Below, in pieces: positions 44,364-55,037 of a stretch of DNA of 64,000 nt. The position numbers and the translations under genes were made by a program. This stretch comes from Coprinopsis marcescibilis. Taxonomy: Eukaryota; Basidiomycota; Agaricomycetes; Agaricales; Psathyrellaceae. The DNA lies in the NCBI GenBank assembly GCA_004369085.1, contig ML210194.1:89493-153492 (forward strand), in the 5' to 3' direction. Each line of letters opens with the position of its first letter. Position 1 is the stretch's first letter. The notes beneath the pieces are model-generated. The model was not told the DNA's origin, made no database searches, and was given only the letters and a program-made list of their open reading frames with translations.

Positions 44364-45167
44364 CTACAAGAGGGCACTAATCAGTGTAACTGCACCAATG
44401 GCAACCGACATTCCTCCCCAAACAGCGACGCCAGTAGCGCCGCTGGTGTCTTTAACCTGGCCAAGGGCAGCGTCTTCCCCGACGGTACCGCTAACGACGG
44501 CAGTACTGGTGCTAGCGGCAGTCGGCCAAGCCCTGGTCTCATGAACGGTGACCGTGGGGAGAGCTGCGCAGGACTTGGGGGCCTTGCTGTATGACTTGCC
44601 AGCCTTGGGTGGGTACGGGGGCTTGCCATAAGCGCTCGAGGTAATATCAGGGTGTGGAGCCTTCTCTGTGATCGTGATGGGTCCTGATGTCGAGGAAATG
44701 GTAATCACAGGACCTGAGGAAGAGTCGGTGATGGTAATGCCACTGCCGGAGCTTTCAGTTTCCGAGATTATGATAAAGCTTGGGGTGCCAGAAGGAAGGT
44801 CCAAAAACCCAGAGGGTGGGTTGTAGGGTCCGGGGGCGGTGTAGCGCTTGTCCAATGCTAGGGCGGAGGAGATGATTTGGGTTGGTTGGGCGCTTCCGAG
44901 TACACTTGAATCAGTGACTACACCCTCGTAGGTTATGTCCGTCACGGTTACGGTGCCGGTAGGGCATCCAGCAAGAGGAGGCGTAGAAGAGGTGATGATT
45001 CTGCTCAAATCATGTCAGATAGCCACATAGAGGTACGGTGACAGAAGTACGCACGGGGCCGTAATGGTAGGCACAACCTTGGTAGCTTTGTCCCAGTTCT
45101 CCCTGATATTCAACGCAGACACCTGGACAAGGAAAGGAATGACAGCGACGAGGTAGAGGCAAACCAT
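44364..45167 (-). CDS. Secreted Ser/Thr-rich, probably GPI-anchored surface protein
   Basis: Two exons (45167-45055, 45000-44364) joined over a 54-nt intron give 249 residues. MVCLYLVAVIPFLVQVSA is a signal peptide. The middle is rich in Ser, Thr and Pro with repeated ITITDSSSGPVITISS-like strands, typical of heavily O-mannosylated wall proteins. A KR site lies near LALDKR. The C terminus has small residues (DTSGATG) followed by a hydrophobic tail (VAVWGGMSVAIGAVTLISALL without basic end), the layout of a GPI-attachment signal. No enzyme domain. An earlier in-frame ATG at about 45224 would hide the signal peptide. It is convergent with NLR2. Confidence 0.75.
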
Positions 45168-45231
45168 TGTCTGAAGAGGCTGGAAATGATCTAGAGCTGA
45201 CTCTGTCTTCTTTTGCTTGATCAAACAGTTG

Positions 45232-45239
45232 TTATATAG
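45232..45239 (-). promoter_or_regulatory. TATA box of the GPI-type surface protein
   Basis: CTATATAA on the minus strand, about 65 bases upstream of the start codon at 45167. Confidence 0.5.
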
Positions 45240-46665
45240 TATATTCCGACGATTAGTGATGAATGATGTCCGAGCATCAGATATTTCCAGGGGTTGTACC
45301 TATCTGAATCATACACCGAGCGCTCCTCTCTAAATAGGTTTCAAGGGCATCTTTGGCCGACGTGTGTACCCGTTTAAAAATGGCGGTAGACCGCCTCACC
45401 TTTACTGATGGCCCTTATTCTTTGAGTCCGTGTCTGACATACATTTCACTCAACTAACTAGCCAACCACCCAACCTACATTGGGCCCCTTGTGTGCTGGC
45501 CATACTAGGCCAACGAATGACTGTGCTACTGTAGCGTCACGTAATACGGGGAGGGGGAGGCACCACGTACAACATGCTAGCTCTCACATCTGTAACATGG
45601 CATTTTTATATCAAAGGTTTTGAGGCAAGAATGATACACTGTCATTGTGGGCGGGCGAGATCTATTGCAACCTCCCCCCGCAAAGCGGGGAAACCGCAAG
45701 GTCTAACAGAATACAATTGGATAAATCGTGGAAGGTTCGCGATACCCACTCGGACTCGTGATGTCAAAGTTGATTAAGACTGAGGATCTCATGCGATGAC
45801 TGAGAATTGAATCCCCGAGGCGCCTGCCGCCTAGAGACCATAGGCTGTGCCTGCCGCCTGTCATTACTTGAGCATCCCTATTTCCATTGTGCGTCTCGCG
45901 GGAAAGCCAAGGATTAAGCGCCCGAAATTAGACTCGGTCAAAATACTCACTGGCAGTTATATTCACCCACCTGTCACGACTTACCTATAGCTTGAGCCTT
46001 AAGGTGGCAATAGTGCGCAGTCCATATCTCTACCCCTGGAGGCGCATACCATCGTGTCACTGTCGACGTCGGCAGCCGTGCTCCAAGCAAAATGCGACTG
46101 AACAGTGAATATATATATATAGGATTAGGGGCGCTATGGCGTGTACTGGCGCTCGAATCCTGATGTTTGATATCCAGGTCTGAGATCTGACACCTGAAGG
46201 CGCTTCCTGAACGTTGAACATTGTAGTAGATGCGAAATCACAACGGGAGTGATCTAGTATAATCTAATCTAATCTGCTTCTGTGATGAGAAGCAGAAGCA
46301 CGGGGCTCGTTCAAGTTGTCGATCCCAACACAGGGTAGCGTGGCTGGTCGTTCTACAACTTCAATTTGAAGGCGTGTCCCTCTCCTTCTGTACCTGTCCC
46401 ATAACATGTTGGTCTCTTGTACACGTTTCTTACTTCCTTGCGCTTATGGATATTGATTCTCAGGTAAAACAACAAGGACCATATCAGTCGACCTGCCATT
46501 GGTCTCTTCATACCTTCTCCAACCAAGTCTTAAGGCCGCAAATGCGTCACACTCTCATGCCAACGAAGCGAGGCAACACTCGTGAATGATTGCATTTTGA
46601 GACAGGAATAGGTGTCGGTTTGAGTGCGGGTTCAGCACGACGATTCTTCGGGGAATTCAAGCTGG
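45240..46665. other. 1.4-kb intergenic region
   Basis: Divergent promoter space between the surface protein (minus) and the LPMO (plus). It includes a small hairpin (CCCCGCAAAGCGGGG near 45675), an AT dinucleotide run (46108-46119) and TAATC repeats at about 46257-46275. A tRNA-like fragment at 45800-45850 does not fold. No gene seen. Confidence 0.4.
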
Positions 46666-46670
46666 TATAA
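46666..46670 (+). promoter_or_regulatory. TATA box of the LPMO gene
   Basis: GGTATAAGT lies about 52 bases upstream of the ATG at 46722. Confidence 0.4.
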
Positions 46671-46721
46671 GTGGGTTGGAGAATGCGACTTCAGACAAGC
46701 TAGCAACACCACGATAATCAA

Positions 46722-48085
46722 ATGAAGATCGCCCTCACCCTCGCATCGTTCAGTGCTTTGCTCTCGACTGGAACTGCCCATTCGATCTTTCAGGTGGGAT
46801 CTCTCTTGCAACGCGGTACTCTCAGGGTTCTGAATGACGAAACAGGAACTCCATGTCAACGGCGTTACGCAGGGGCACGCGGTGGGTATTCGTGTACCGA
46901 AAAACAACTACGTACGTGGCAGTACTGTTGTCTCTTGTCTTTGAAATGGTGACACGAATATCGCAAAGCCTGTGGAGGATGTCAACTCGAAGGACATAAT
47001 CTGTCATGGAAAGTGGGGCTTTCGACTACCCATTTCGGATAAGATTGTCAAGGTACCAGCCGGAGCCAACGTTACTGCCGAATGGCATTCCTACCTTCCG
47101 GGCGACCAGTACACCCTCCTCGACCCTATCGCTCTCAATCACAAAGGGCCAATAGTGGCGTATTTGTGGGTATCACAAATCGTTACGTCAAAGCTTTGGC
47201 TCATTGGCTGATTCGATTTGTTCAGGGCGAAAGTCTCGGACGCTGCACAGAGTAATGTGGAGGGTTTGAAATGGTTCAAGATCTACGAGGATGGTCTCGA
47301 CCGCAACAAAGTATGGGCGACGGAGAAGTTCATTCAGGCCAAGGGCATGGTTGGCTTCAGACTTCCAAAGTGCATCGAACCTGGACAGTATCTGCTTCGC
47401 GTGGAGATCATAGGTGCGCTCTGGTATCAAGATTACTTCAGCTCACGTTGAGGAGAGCATTGTAGCACTCCATCTGGCCCACAGAAATGCAGGATCGCAG
47501 CACTTCGTGCGTCAAGTCATTTCATACCTTAATAGTCGCCTTCCTGACCAGTTCTCCAGTTGTCGTGTGCGCAACTCGAGATTACGGGGGGAGGAAGTGT
47601 AAAACCGGCTGCTCTCGCCAACTTCCCTGGGGCGTACAATAGTGAGTGATTCATTATAATCCATTATATATGATCACAGTCTCATCGATCGCCAAATCCA
47701 CCGTCTAGACGCTGATAGAAGTCTCAAACTCTGGGTTCCCAGCGAAGTTGGAGCATATCCACTTCCAAACGACTTTGTATACCATATTCCAGGACCGCCG
47801 GTTCTAGATTGCGACAATCTAAGCACAAATACACCCTGGACGCCCACAGTCATTCCGGCAAGCGACGTTATTCAGAAAGGAGGACAGTGTGGTGGAAGAC
47901 TGTGCGTTACGTTGACCTCGCCCTCTCAACGCAGAAGCTCACTGTATTGTTTAGCTATGGTGGGCCAACCAAGTGCGAAACGCCCTCAAAATGCGTTAAA
48001 AGGGACGATGAGGTAGGTGTTCTATGCTGCGTAGTAAAGATTATTGAATTTATTGACTGCTTCATAGCTGAGCCTATGCGTCTAG
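46722..48085 (+). CDS. AA9 lytic polysaccharide monooxygenase with degenerate CBM1-like tail
   Basis: Copper-dependent oxidative cellulose-cleaving enzyme family (old GH61). MKIALTLASFSALLSTGTA is removed to expose His20 (HSIFQ), half of the histidine brace. Exons then give ELHVNGVTQGHAVGIRVP, PVEDVNSKDIICHG, VPAGANVTAEWHSYLPG, the second brace His in ALNHKGPIVAYLAK, DRNKVWATEKFIQAKGMVGF, ALHLAHRNAGSQHF and SCAQLEITGGGS. The joined segment reads SQHFLSCAQ, where AA9 enzymes normally have Gln-Phe-Tyr; the axial Tyr position appears to be Phe. The tail includes a QCGG, then YGGPTKCETPSKCVKRDDE and LSLCV with stop at 48085. This is the cysteine frame of a fungal CBM1 without its aromatic face. 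The exon boundary between QCGG and YGGP is unresolved. Confidence 0.82.
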
Positions 48086-48895
48086 TATTAGTAGATATAC
48101 CTCGGTCATTCTGCGCGTCTGACGCATATACTGGAGACCATCCTCAGACTACACCTGTATATCAACCGCAATTCCATTTGTTCTGCGCAAGACGCGTCAG
48201 TTGAAATAGGGGCGCGTCCTAATCGAGCGGCATGTTGGCCCTGTTCCCTTGGCGCCTGCTATACTCTTGACCAACATTTCTTCCTGCCGCACGAGACGCA
48301 GCTCACAGTCCAGTCTTCCAAAATTCACTGTTCAGGGTGTTTATTTCTTTCTCTATGCTCAGTTGGAACCTCTTACCTTCGGGGACTGAGAAAAACAACC
48401 ATTTTCCCGACAAACCAACGACCAACGACGAACAGGATAAAGTGGCCTAGTGTAAGTTCGAATCTGTTTTAACCGTCTCTTCGACCCTGTCCTCTAGCAT
48501 TAATTGAAAAATACATTTGCAACAGCTTATTGCTTGAAATCGTACATCAGTGTTAATTGGAATTTGGAAACGAAATCCGACAGCCCGCCGCGGTGGATGT
48601 TCAATACCTAAATGCCCACGTCTGCTCGAAGAATAGGCTTCAAAAAGAATGTATATGGAAAATCTCTGGCCGTCAGAGTGCATACCTCGTCCGCATATGT
48701 ACTCTTCTTTGGCAGGGCAGGAGATTGAGCGATAGGCCGTAGGGTTAGGGTTTGGATGATAGCGTCGTTGGTTGCGGCGCAGATTCCAGAACCCAACTCT
48801 TCATCTAGGTATTCAAAGCATTCTTGCTGTCAATCGTGCTCTTCGATCTCGACTTGTCTTGGATGGGCCGCAATCCGGTATGAGCCTTTGGCACG
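48086..48895. other. Intergenic upstream of the third NLR-like gene
   Basis: Short frames on both strands at 48.4-48.95 kb overlap each other and show no family. It is the 3' flank of the LPMO and the promoter side of NLR3. No repeat or RNA gene seen. Confidence 0.4.
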
Positions 48896-51800
48896 ATGCT
48901 TCACAAGGTATTCGACAGGTTTAAATGGGGGACCTCTTTGTTGAAATATCTTTCCTATAGGCGTGGAAGAAACTGCATAACTCATCCAAGAAAGTCTCCG
49001 ACAGAAAGGACGGTGGCCAGATAGCTGAAGGAAAGAGTCTGTAAACCCTTTTCTGCATTGTTATGGGCTGTGAGGCGTGACTGATACCCAGGATAGATTT
49101 CGTCAGCGCCTTTGGAGATGCTAGGAATATCTCGCTGCAAGATGTGCAGATGACTGTCGTCGGCGGAAACCTCTATCATACCGACAATTCAAGAACGACA
49201 ATATATCAACAGGCCCCGTTACATTCAGGTACGAGCCGTACGATGATTTCCAGAGTGTGCTTTGCTCATCGGTTGCCACAGAGTCTTACGATGCTCTTCA
49301 GAATCTTCCAAAGCCTAGAGGCTGCTCATGGGACCCTTCAGCATGCTGTCTTCCTGGCACGCGAAGCCAACCCCTCAACGAGGTCTTTTCCTGGATCAAC
49401 GGTGGCCCTGGCGATTCAGGCGAGGTCTTGGTCGTTGCCGCTGGAGCGGGAAGCGGGAAGACGGCTCTGGCCCACAGCGTCTGCCAGACAGCGCACAAAA
49501 GCGGACAGCTGGTGGCCTGCTTCTTCTTCAACCAAATGAACGATCAATCCACGGCAACCAATGCCATCGCATCGACCATTCGAGGGCTCTGTCACGTCAA
49601 CGACCAAGTAAAACGCAAAATTGGGGAGCTGCTTGAGCAAGATGAAACATTATCATCGGCATCCCCAACGCGTCAGTTCCAAGAGCTGATTCTTCCCATC
49701 TGTCAACTTCTTCCTTCGGGGCGCCCGTTAGTCATCGTTTTCGATGCCCTCGATGAAGGGTACCACGTCGGCCTGCTGAAGATTTTTCGGGACTGTGTCA
49801 CTCTCCTCCCACCCACCTTCCGAATAGTTGCTACCACTCGCCCGGAAGACCAAATCATGCAATATCTGGAGAAACCACGCCACATAAAACGACTTTCCTG
49901 TCCTCTCACCGGAATCTCTAGTTATAAAGATATGGAGAAGTACATCCGAGTCCGCCTTTCAGAAAGCTCTTACGGCAGGTTGATCAACGCACAATTGGTG
50001 GGGGATTTGGCCGCAAAAACGGAGGGAGTGTTCCTGTGGGGTATGACGGTCATGAATCACCTTGAGCAATCCTTCGATCCAGTATCCGAGCTTCAAAACA
50101 TCATTGCCGGCAGGAGCGATCACTGGTTGCAGGACGAAGATGCGACACAAAAGCTGGACGATCTATACTCCCGGGTTTTATCGAAACACAAATGGACCGA
50201 TTCCAAGTTTGTCAACACATACCAAACCGTCATTGGGGCAGTAGTCGCGCTGAAAGAATCGCTGTCCCCGGTCACGCTTGCATCACTTCTTGCACCTCAG
50301 AGCATCACCATGTCCGACATTAATCGACTTCTGTCCCTTTTGCGACCCTTGCTTCACTCGTTCGACGCCGACAACGTTGAACAACCAATTCGCCTTCTGC
50401 ATCTTTCCGTACAAGAGTTTCTCATCAAACGTGCACCAGACCCCTATCGGCTCGATCTTCAAAGAAACCAAGTATCCTTGTCACGCCTTGCCCTGCTCAT
50501 CATTCAAAAAGAAGTCAACCCCACCAGCATCTCCATCCTAGGATACACAAGCGGGGACTGGGATGCATACCATGTTCCACGGATCCCGGAACTCAAAACA
50601 AACGCCATATCCGATGCTCTCCGGTATTCGGCTCGATTTCTAGTCGAACATACTGTTGCAAATTCATCGATAGTCGTTGACGCGTCCCACATTGCGCTAC
50701 TTCAGGACGTCATTTTTTCCGACCCCCTTCCAATCCTCGAGTTAACGGCATCTATGGGGTCAGTGATCGACATTGGTTCGCTGGCGAGGTGGCTACTGCG
50801 TGGTGGTGTCAAGGGAGAGTTATACATGGAGAAGATGGCTCAATCCTTCTATCCAATGTCGGCGTGCCTGGAGAATCGGCAACGATACGTAGAAGCGCAC
50901 GCCCTCAGCCATGAAGCCGTTTCAATATATCGACAACTTATCGCCGATAACCCAAATCCTCACCTTGAACAGAAGCTGGCAGAATCATTGCGTGTCCTGT
51001 CGTTCTCGCTGTATCGACTCCGGCGACACGAAGAGAGTGTGGAAAGTGGTCAAGAAGGGGTAGAGGTTTCCCGCCGTCTGGCAACCGCGGACCCAACATT
51101 CGAGCCTTTGCTCGCTCGGTCTCTCAACGCGTTGGGGTCGGTGTTCTTCATGATGGGCCGATTCGACGACAGCCTCCATATCCACGACCAAAGCCTGGCT
51201 ATCCGGCGTCGATTGGCATCCAGCAATCCATCCGAATGTCAACCCGTCCTAGCCTCCTCCCTCTACAGCTATGCTGCTGGATTGGCGATGCTGGGTCGAT
51301 ACGCTGCAGCTCTCGAGATTATCCAGGAGGCTGCAGATATTTGGGGTCAACTTGTAAAAAAGGACCCCGCTGCGTTTGAGCCGGAACTCGCCAGTACCCT
51401 TCAAGACCAAGTGTCCATCCTTGCCAACCTCGGGCGGGAGGAAGAGCTGGCTGAAGCAGGTCAGGAGGCGGCTCAACTCTTCGAAAGGCTTGCAGCCTCC
51501 GACCCTGACATGTTCGAGGCTGACCTTGGATCCTTTCTACACGATTTTGCAATGGCCCTGGCGCATGTGGGAAACACCCAGCGGGCTGTGGACACTGGTC
51601 AAAAAGCTGTCGCCATCCGTCGTCGGCTCGCCGAATCGCCCGATAAGGAAGGAGTGGAGGAACGACGGGTCGATCTTGGGCATACGCTACATAACCTCTC
51701 ATGCGACCTCAACGAGCTGAAGCGCTATTTCGAGGCTTTGGATCTTGCATTGGAATCCGTCCAGGTTCGGAGGGGGTTGGTGGAAAAGCATCCAGAGCTG

Positions 51801-52229
51801 TTGGAATATGAGTTGGATTTGGCGTGGTCGTTGTACAACTCTGCGGACCTCTACCGAAAGCTTAGGAAATGGGACGACGCTCTGAAAACCGGGCAGGAAG
51901 CTATCGACATTCGGTCCAGGGTTGCGCCTAACGATCCTGGGGCTTTTGAGAGGGATGTGGCGCAGCTATTTCACGATATATCACACGATTTTGGACGCGA
52001 GTGTCAGTATGAGGACGCTCTCGACGCCAGCAAGAAAGCTACGGACATCTGTTTTAGACTTGTTGATCTTGACGGATTCGACATTCGGCCTCTCCTTTCG
52101 CAATCGCTTGGAGCTTCTGCTTCCTATTACTCCTCTCTTCAGCTCCACGATGATGCACTGCGTGCTACGCAAGAAGCAGTGCAGGTCCTCTCCCCCTCGG
52201 CACAGGAAATCCCTGGTACTAGCGATTAG
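48896..52229 (+). CDS. NLR-like STAND ATPase: NACHT plus TPR repeats (NLR3)
   Basis: Four-exon model with exact phase: 48896-48907 (12 nt), 48961-49040, 49092-49228, 49282-52229, giving 1058 residues. It starts MLHKAWKKLHNSSKKVSDRK. It then has SAFGDARNISLQDVQM and a Gly-Gly motif TVVGGNLYHTDNSRTTIYQ. The NACHT ATPase has P-loop AAGAGSGKTALAHS, Walker B LVIVFDALDEG, the RIVATTRPED sensor, and a helical end with LLRPLLHSFDADN and RLLHLSVQEFL. The C-terminal 450 residues are tetratricopeptide repeats of the fungal NB-ARC/TPR type (for example RYVEAHALSHEAVSIYRQLI and RFDDSLHIHDQSLAIRRRLA), about nine units. The role is likely sensing or oligomerising defence or cell death by analogy with fungal NLRs. 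It is not a close paralog of the ankyrin pair in its ATPase. Confidence 0.88.
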
Positions 52230-52830
52230 GCTTTCCTAACACTTGGACAAGAAGTAATATATGGAAGTCGCAGCCAGCCCTATATGTAGATGCCCGAGAA
52301 CGGATGACCTCGAAGTACTGTATGCGGATAGAAATCTTAGGGTAAGCATCCTGATTGTTCAACTGGCAGTGTGTCTTTAACCGGATCGATAGGTAGAATT
52401 CCCGTTATATGCTTACACTCTCAATCCTGTACAATCGATGCTGAAATCAACATAATTGCTGCATTGATGCGGGGGGCTTGGTGCCACAATCATTTGAAGC
52501 TTGCCCTCTAGTTCCGTTAATAGCGGTTGGGCAAGATGTGTTCTTTCCTGGGAGCCCGACTGTATCGCACTGATATCCATACTCATGAAATTGTGCTTAC
52601 GCAGTGAGACCATATGTACGTACTCTTTTCGGATGTCTTCCATGCTAAACAATATCTAGCACAATAGTTAACACATCTGCATGGCATCCGACATCGGCAA
52701 GTGCACCTTTAATTCCGGGCCAGTGCGTTGATAAAACCCCCAGGCGTGCATTTGTAAAGTTGCCGTCCAGGCTTGCAACAAGCGTACAGGTTAAAAGCTG
52801 ATTTGTGCCCCAACTTTATGCCCATTCAAC
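52230..52830. other. Intergenic before the P450 gene
   Basis: A minus-strand 79-codon frame (52413-52652) is unsupported. Otherwise the 3' flank of NLR3 and the P450 promoter side. Confidence 0.4.
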
Positions 52831-55037
52831 ATGCCCTCCAGTGAGCTGCTCGCTGTCGCAATCGTTTTGTTATCTGGGTTTTTTGTCTTCAAGAGAAGGA
52901 AATGGAATGCAAGGTCTCGCGGTTTACCCCCACCTCCTAGTCCTAAAGGTCTGCCATTTATTGGGAATGCTCTTGACGTACCGACAAAGTATGAGTGGGA
53001 AGTTTATCGCAGATGGGGCGATGAGCTTGGTGCGTACATCTTGCTGGCTAAATTGTGAATTACTGTTAATGAGAATGAATGCTTAGGGTCAGATATTGTG
53101 TCTGCAAGTGCTCTGGGATTCTCCGTCGTCGTTCTAAATAAGAGGCAACTCGCCATTGAACTCTTGGAAGGACAATCAGCCATTACATCCAGCAGGTTCG
53201 TAGATATATAATCATTCAAGTAGTTAGGTTCATCAAAGCTGAATATTCCAATCACGTCAGGCCGAACGCCCCGATGGCATGCGATCTGTAAGCTATCCTC
53301 ATCGACCTACCTTCGAAGCTTATTCGACGTTATTAATGCCTCAACTACTACTTACAGTATGGGATGGAGCTACATCCTGCCGCTTGTGCCTTACGGTGAC
53401 GAGTTCAGGAGCAAGCGAAAATTGTTTCACCAGCATTTCCACTCGGGAAATACAAGCCTCTACCGTGCCGGTATTCATCAAAACCTGCCACATCTACTTA
53501 CCCGTCTCCTTGAGGATCCACAGGATTTCCGTCAAAGCAACACATTGTACGTATATGCATGATCATGCGTGGGTATCTTTACTCCAGCTGACACGCTATT
53601 ACGGGCCAGATTTATGGCTGGAACACTGCTCAAGATCACGTATGGAGTGGATGACAAAGAGAGCACCAGATATTATATCCAGCTCTTTGAAGAGGCATTG
53701 GCTCCGATTATTCGAGCAGCAATCCCCGGCAGCTTCCTTGTCGATATCTTTCCCGTCTTGAAGTACGTTCCAGAGTGGTTCCCCGGTGCTGGGTTCAAAC
53801 GTGAGGCACGAGAGGCGCTCGCATTGTCAAAACGGTTCGCCGACGAGCCTTTGAACGATGCCCTGAAGCGAATGGTGGGTACTCATTCAACCCCGCTCGT
53901 GGACTATAGCACTCAAACTCAAACCTCTTTTTCAGAACGCTGGGACTGTTGAGACATCCTTCATCTCAGAGGCGCATAGCTCGGCGGAATCGCAAGGAGC
54001 ACTCGACGCGAATGCATTCAGGGACATTCGCGACATTGCTGCGTCCTTGTTCTCAGGTACGCCTTCATGCTACTGCAAGGCACTGCGATAAATTTGACCG
54101 TGAATATTAGCTGGTACAGAGACAACGCTGTCTTCTTTGGACTATTTCTACCTCGCGATGACTCTTTTCCCAAAAGCACAAGAACGTGCACATAAGGAGC
54201 TTGATGCTGTTCTGAAGGGGGAGAGGCTGGCTGACTTCAATGATAAGCCCGACCTTCCATATATTACAGCGATTGTGAAGGAAGTTCTTCGGTGCGTTAT
54301 ATGGTTATTGATTACCCCTACAATTTGCTAAACCCTATCGCTGAAGCTGGCAGCCAGTTGTGCCTCTTGGTAAGTTGTTGTTGCACTCTACGAAGCTGGA
54401 GTTAGATACAGCTTACGAATGTTTTGACGTTCGTACTAGGAGTAGCACATTTCTCGACCGAAGATTGCGTCTTCAAAGGGTATTTCATCCCAAAGAATAC
54501 CATCATCATGGCCAACCAATGGTAGCCGTCAGCTCCGCTCTTGATAGGACCACACTTACAAGCATACAGGGCCATGTTACGAGACGATGCCGAGTACCCC
54601 GAGCCCGAAATGTTCAAGCCGGAACGATTTTTAACTCCTGACGGCCAGCTGGACGGATTAGCCCCAGACTCTGAGTCCATAGCATTTGGGTTTGGCAGAC
54701 GGTGAGTTCGCGTGTCTGTTGTTGAAGACAAATTCAGGCCTCAGATTCGAATTTCGAAGTATCTGCCCCGGAGACCACATCGCCACGTCTACACTCTTTA
54801 TGGCAATTGCTTCTATATTGACGCTGTTCGATATCAAGAAACTTCAAGACTTCGATCCGGAACGAGAGGTTCGACTTGGGATTAACCGGTTGGGCTCATT
54901 TTACGTGTGATATACTCTATGCACTAATTGTTCGCCAACATAGGTGCCCCACAGATTTCCGATGCGAAATTAAGCCGCGCTTGAAGAATGCCCATGCCTT
55001 GATTCAGGCACACGCCTTACAGCACAGTTCCACTTGA
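52831..55037 (+). CDS. Cytochrome P450 monooxygenase
   Basis: Membrane-bound haem monooxygenase. The ATG at 52831 opens an anchor (LLAVAIVLLSGFFVF), a basic stretch and the proline hinge GLPPPPSPKGLPFIGNALDV. Later exons give FSVVVLNKRQLAIELLEG, MGWSYILPLVPYGDEFRSKR, the I-helix AGTETTLSS, the ExxR motif KEVLR, the MFKPERFL motif and the haem site FGFGRRICPGD with its Cys ligand, ending LIQAHALQHSST at 55037. All key motifs are intact although split by at least ten introns. One internal exon (54347-54369, 23 nt, coding WQPVVPL) links ExxR to the next block. Family resembles expanded Agaricomycete clans (CYP64 group); substrate unknown. Confidence 0.92.

Noticed and set aside
44381..44629. Frames on both strands inside the surface-protein gene
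   Set aside because: Out of frame with the signal peptide and GPI-type tail, which define the true frame.
45795..45870. tRNA-like fragment (GAATTGAATCCCCGAGG on the plus strand, resembling a minus-strand T arm)
   Set aside because: A T-arm-like piece is present, but no acceptor stem or D arm pairs with it, so I do not call a tRNA.
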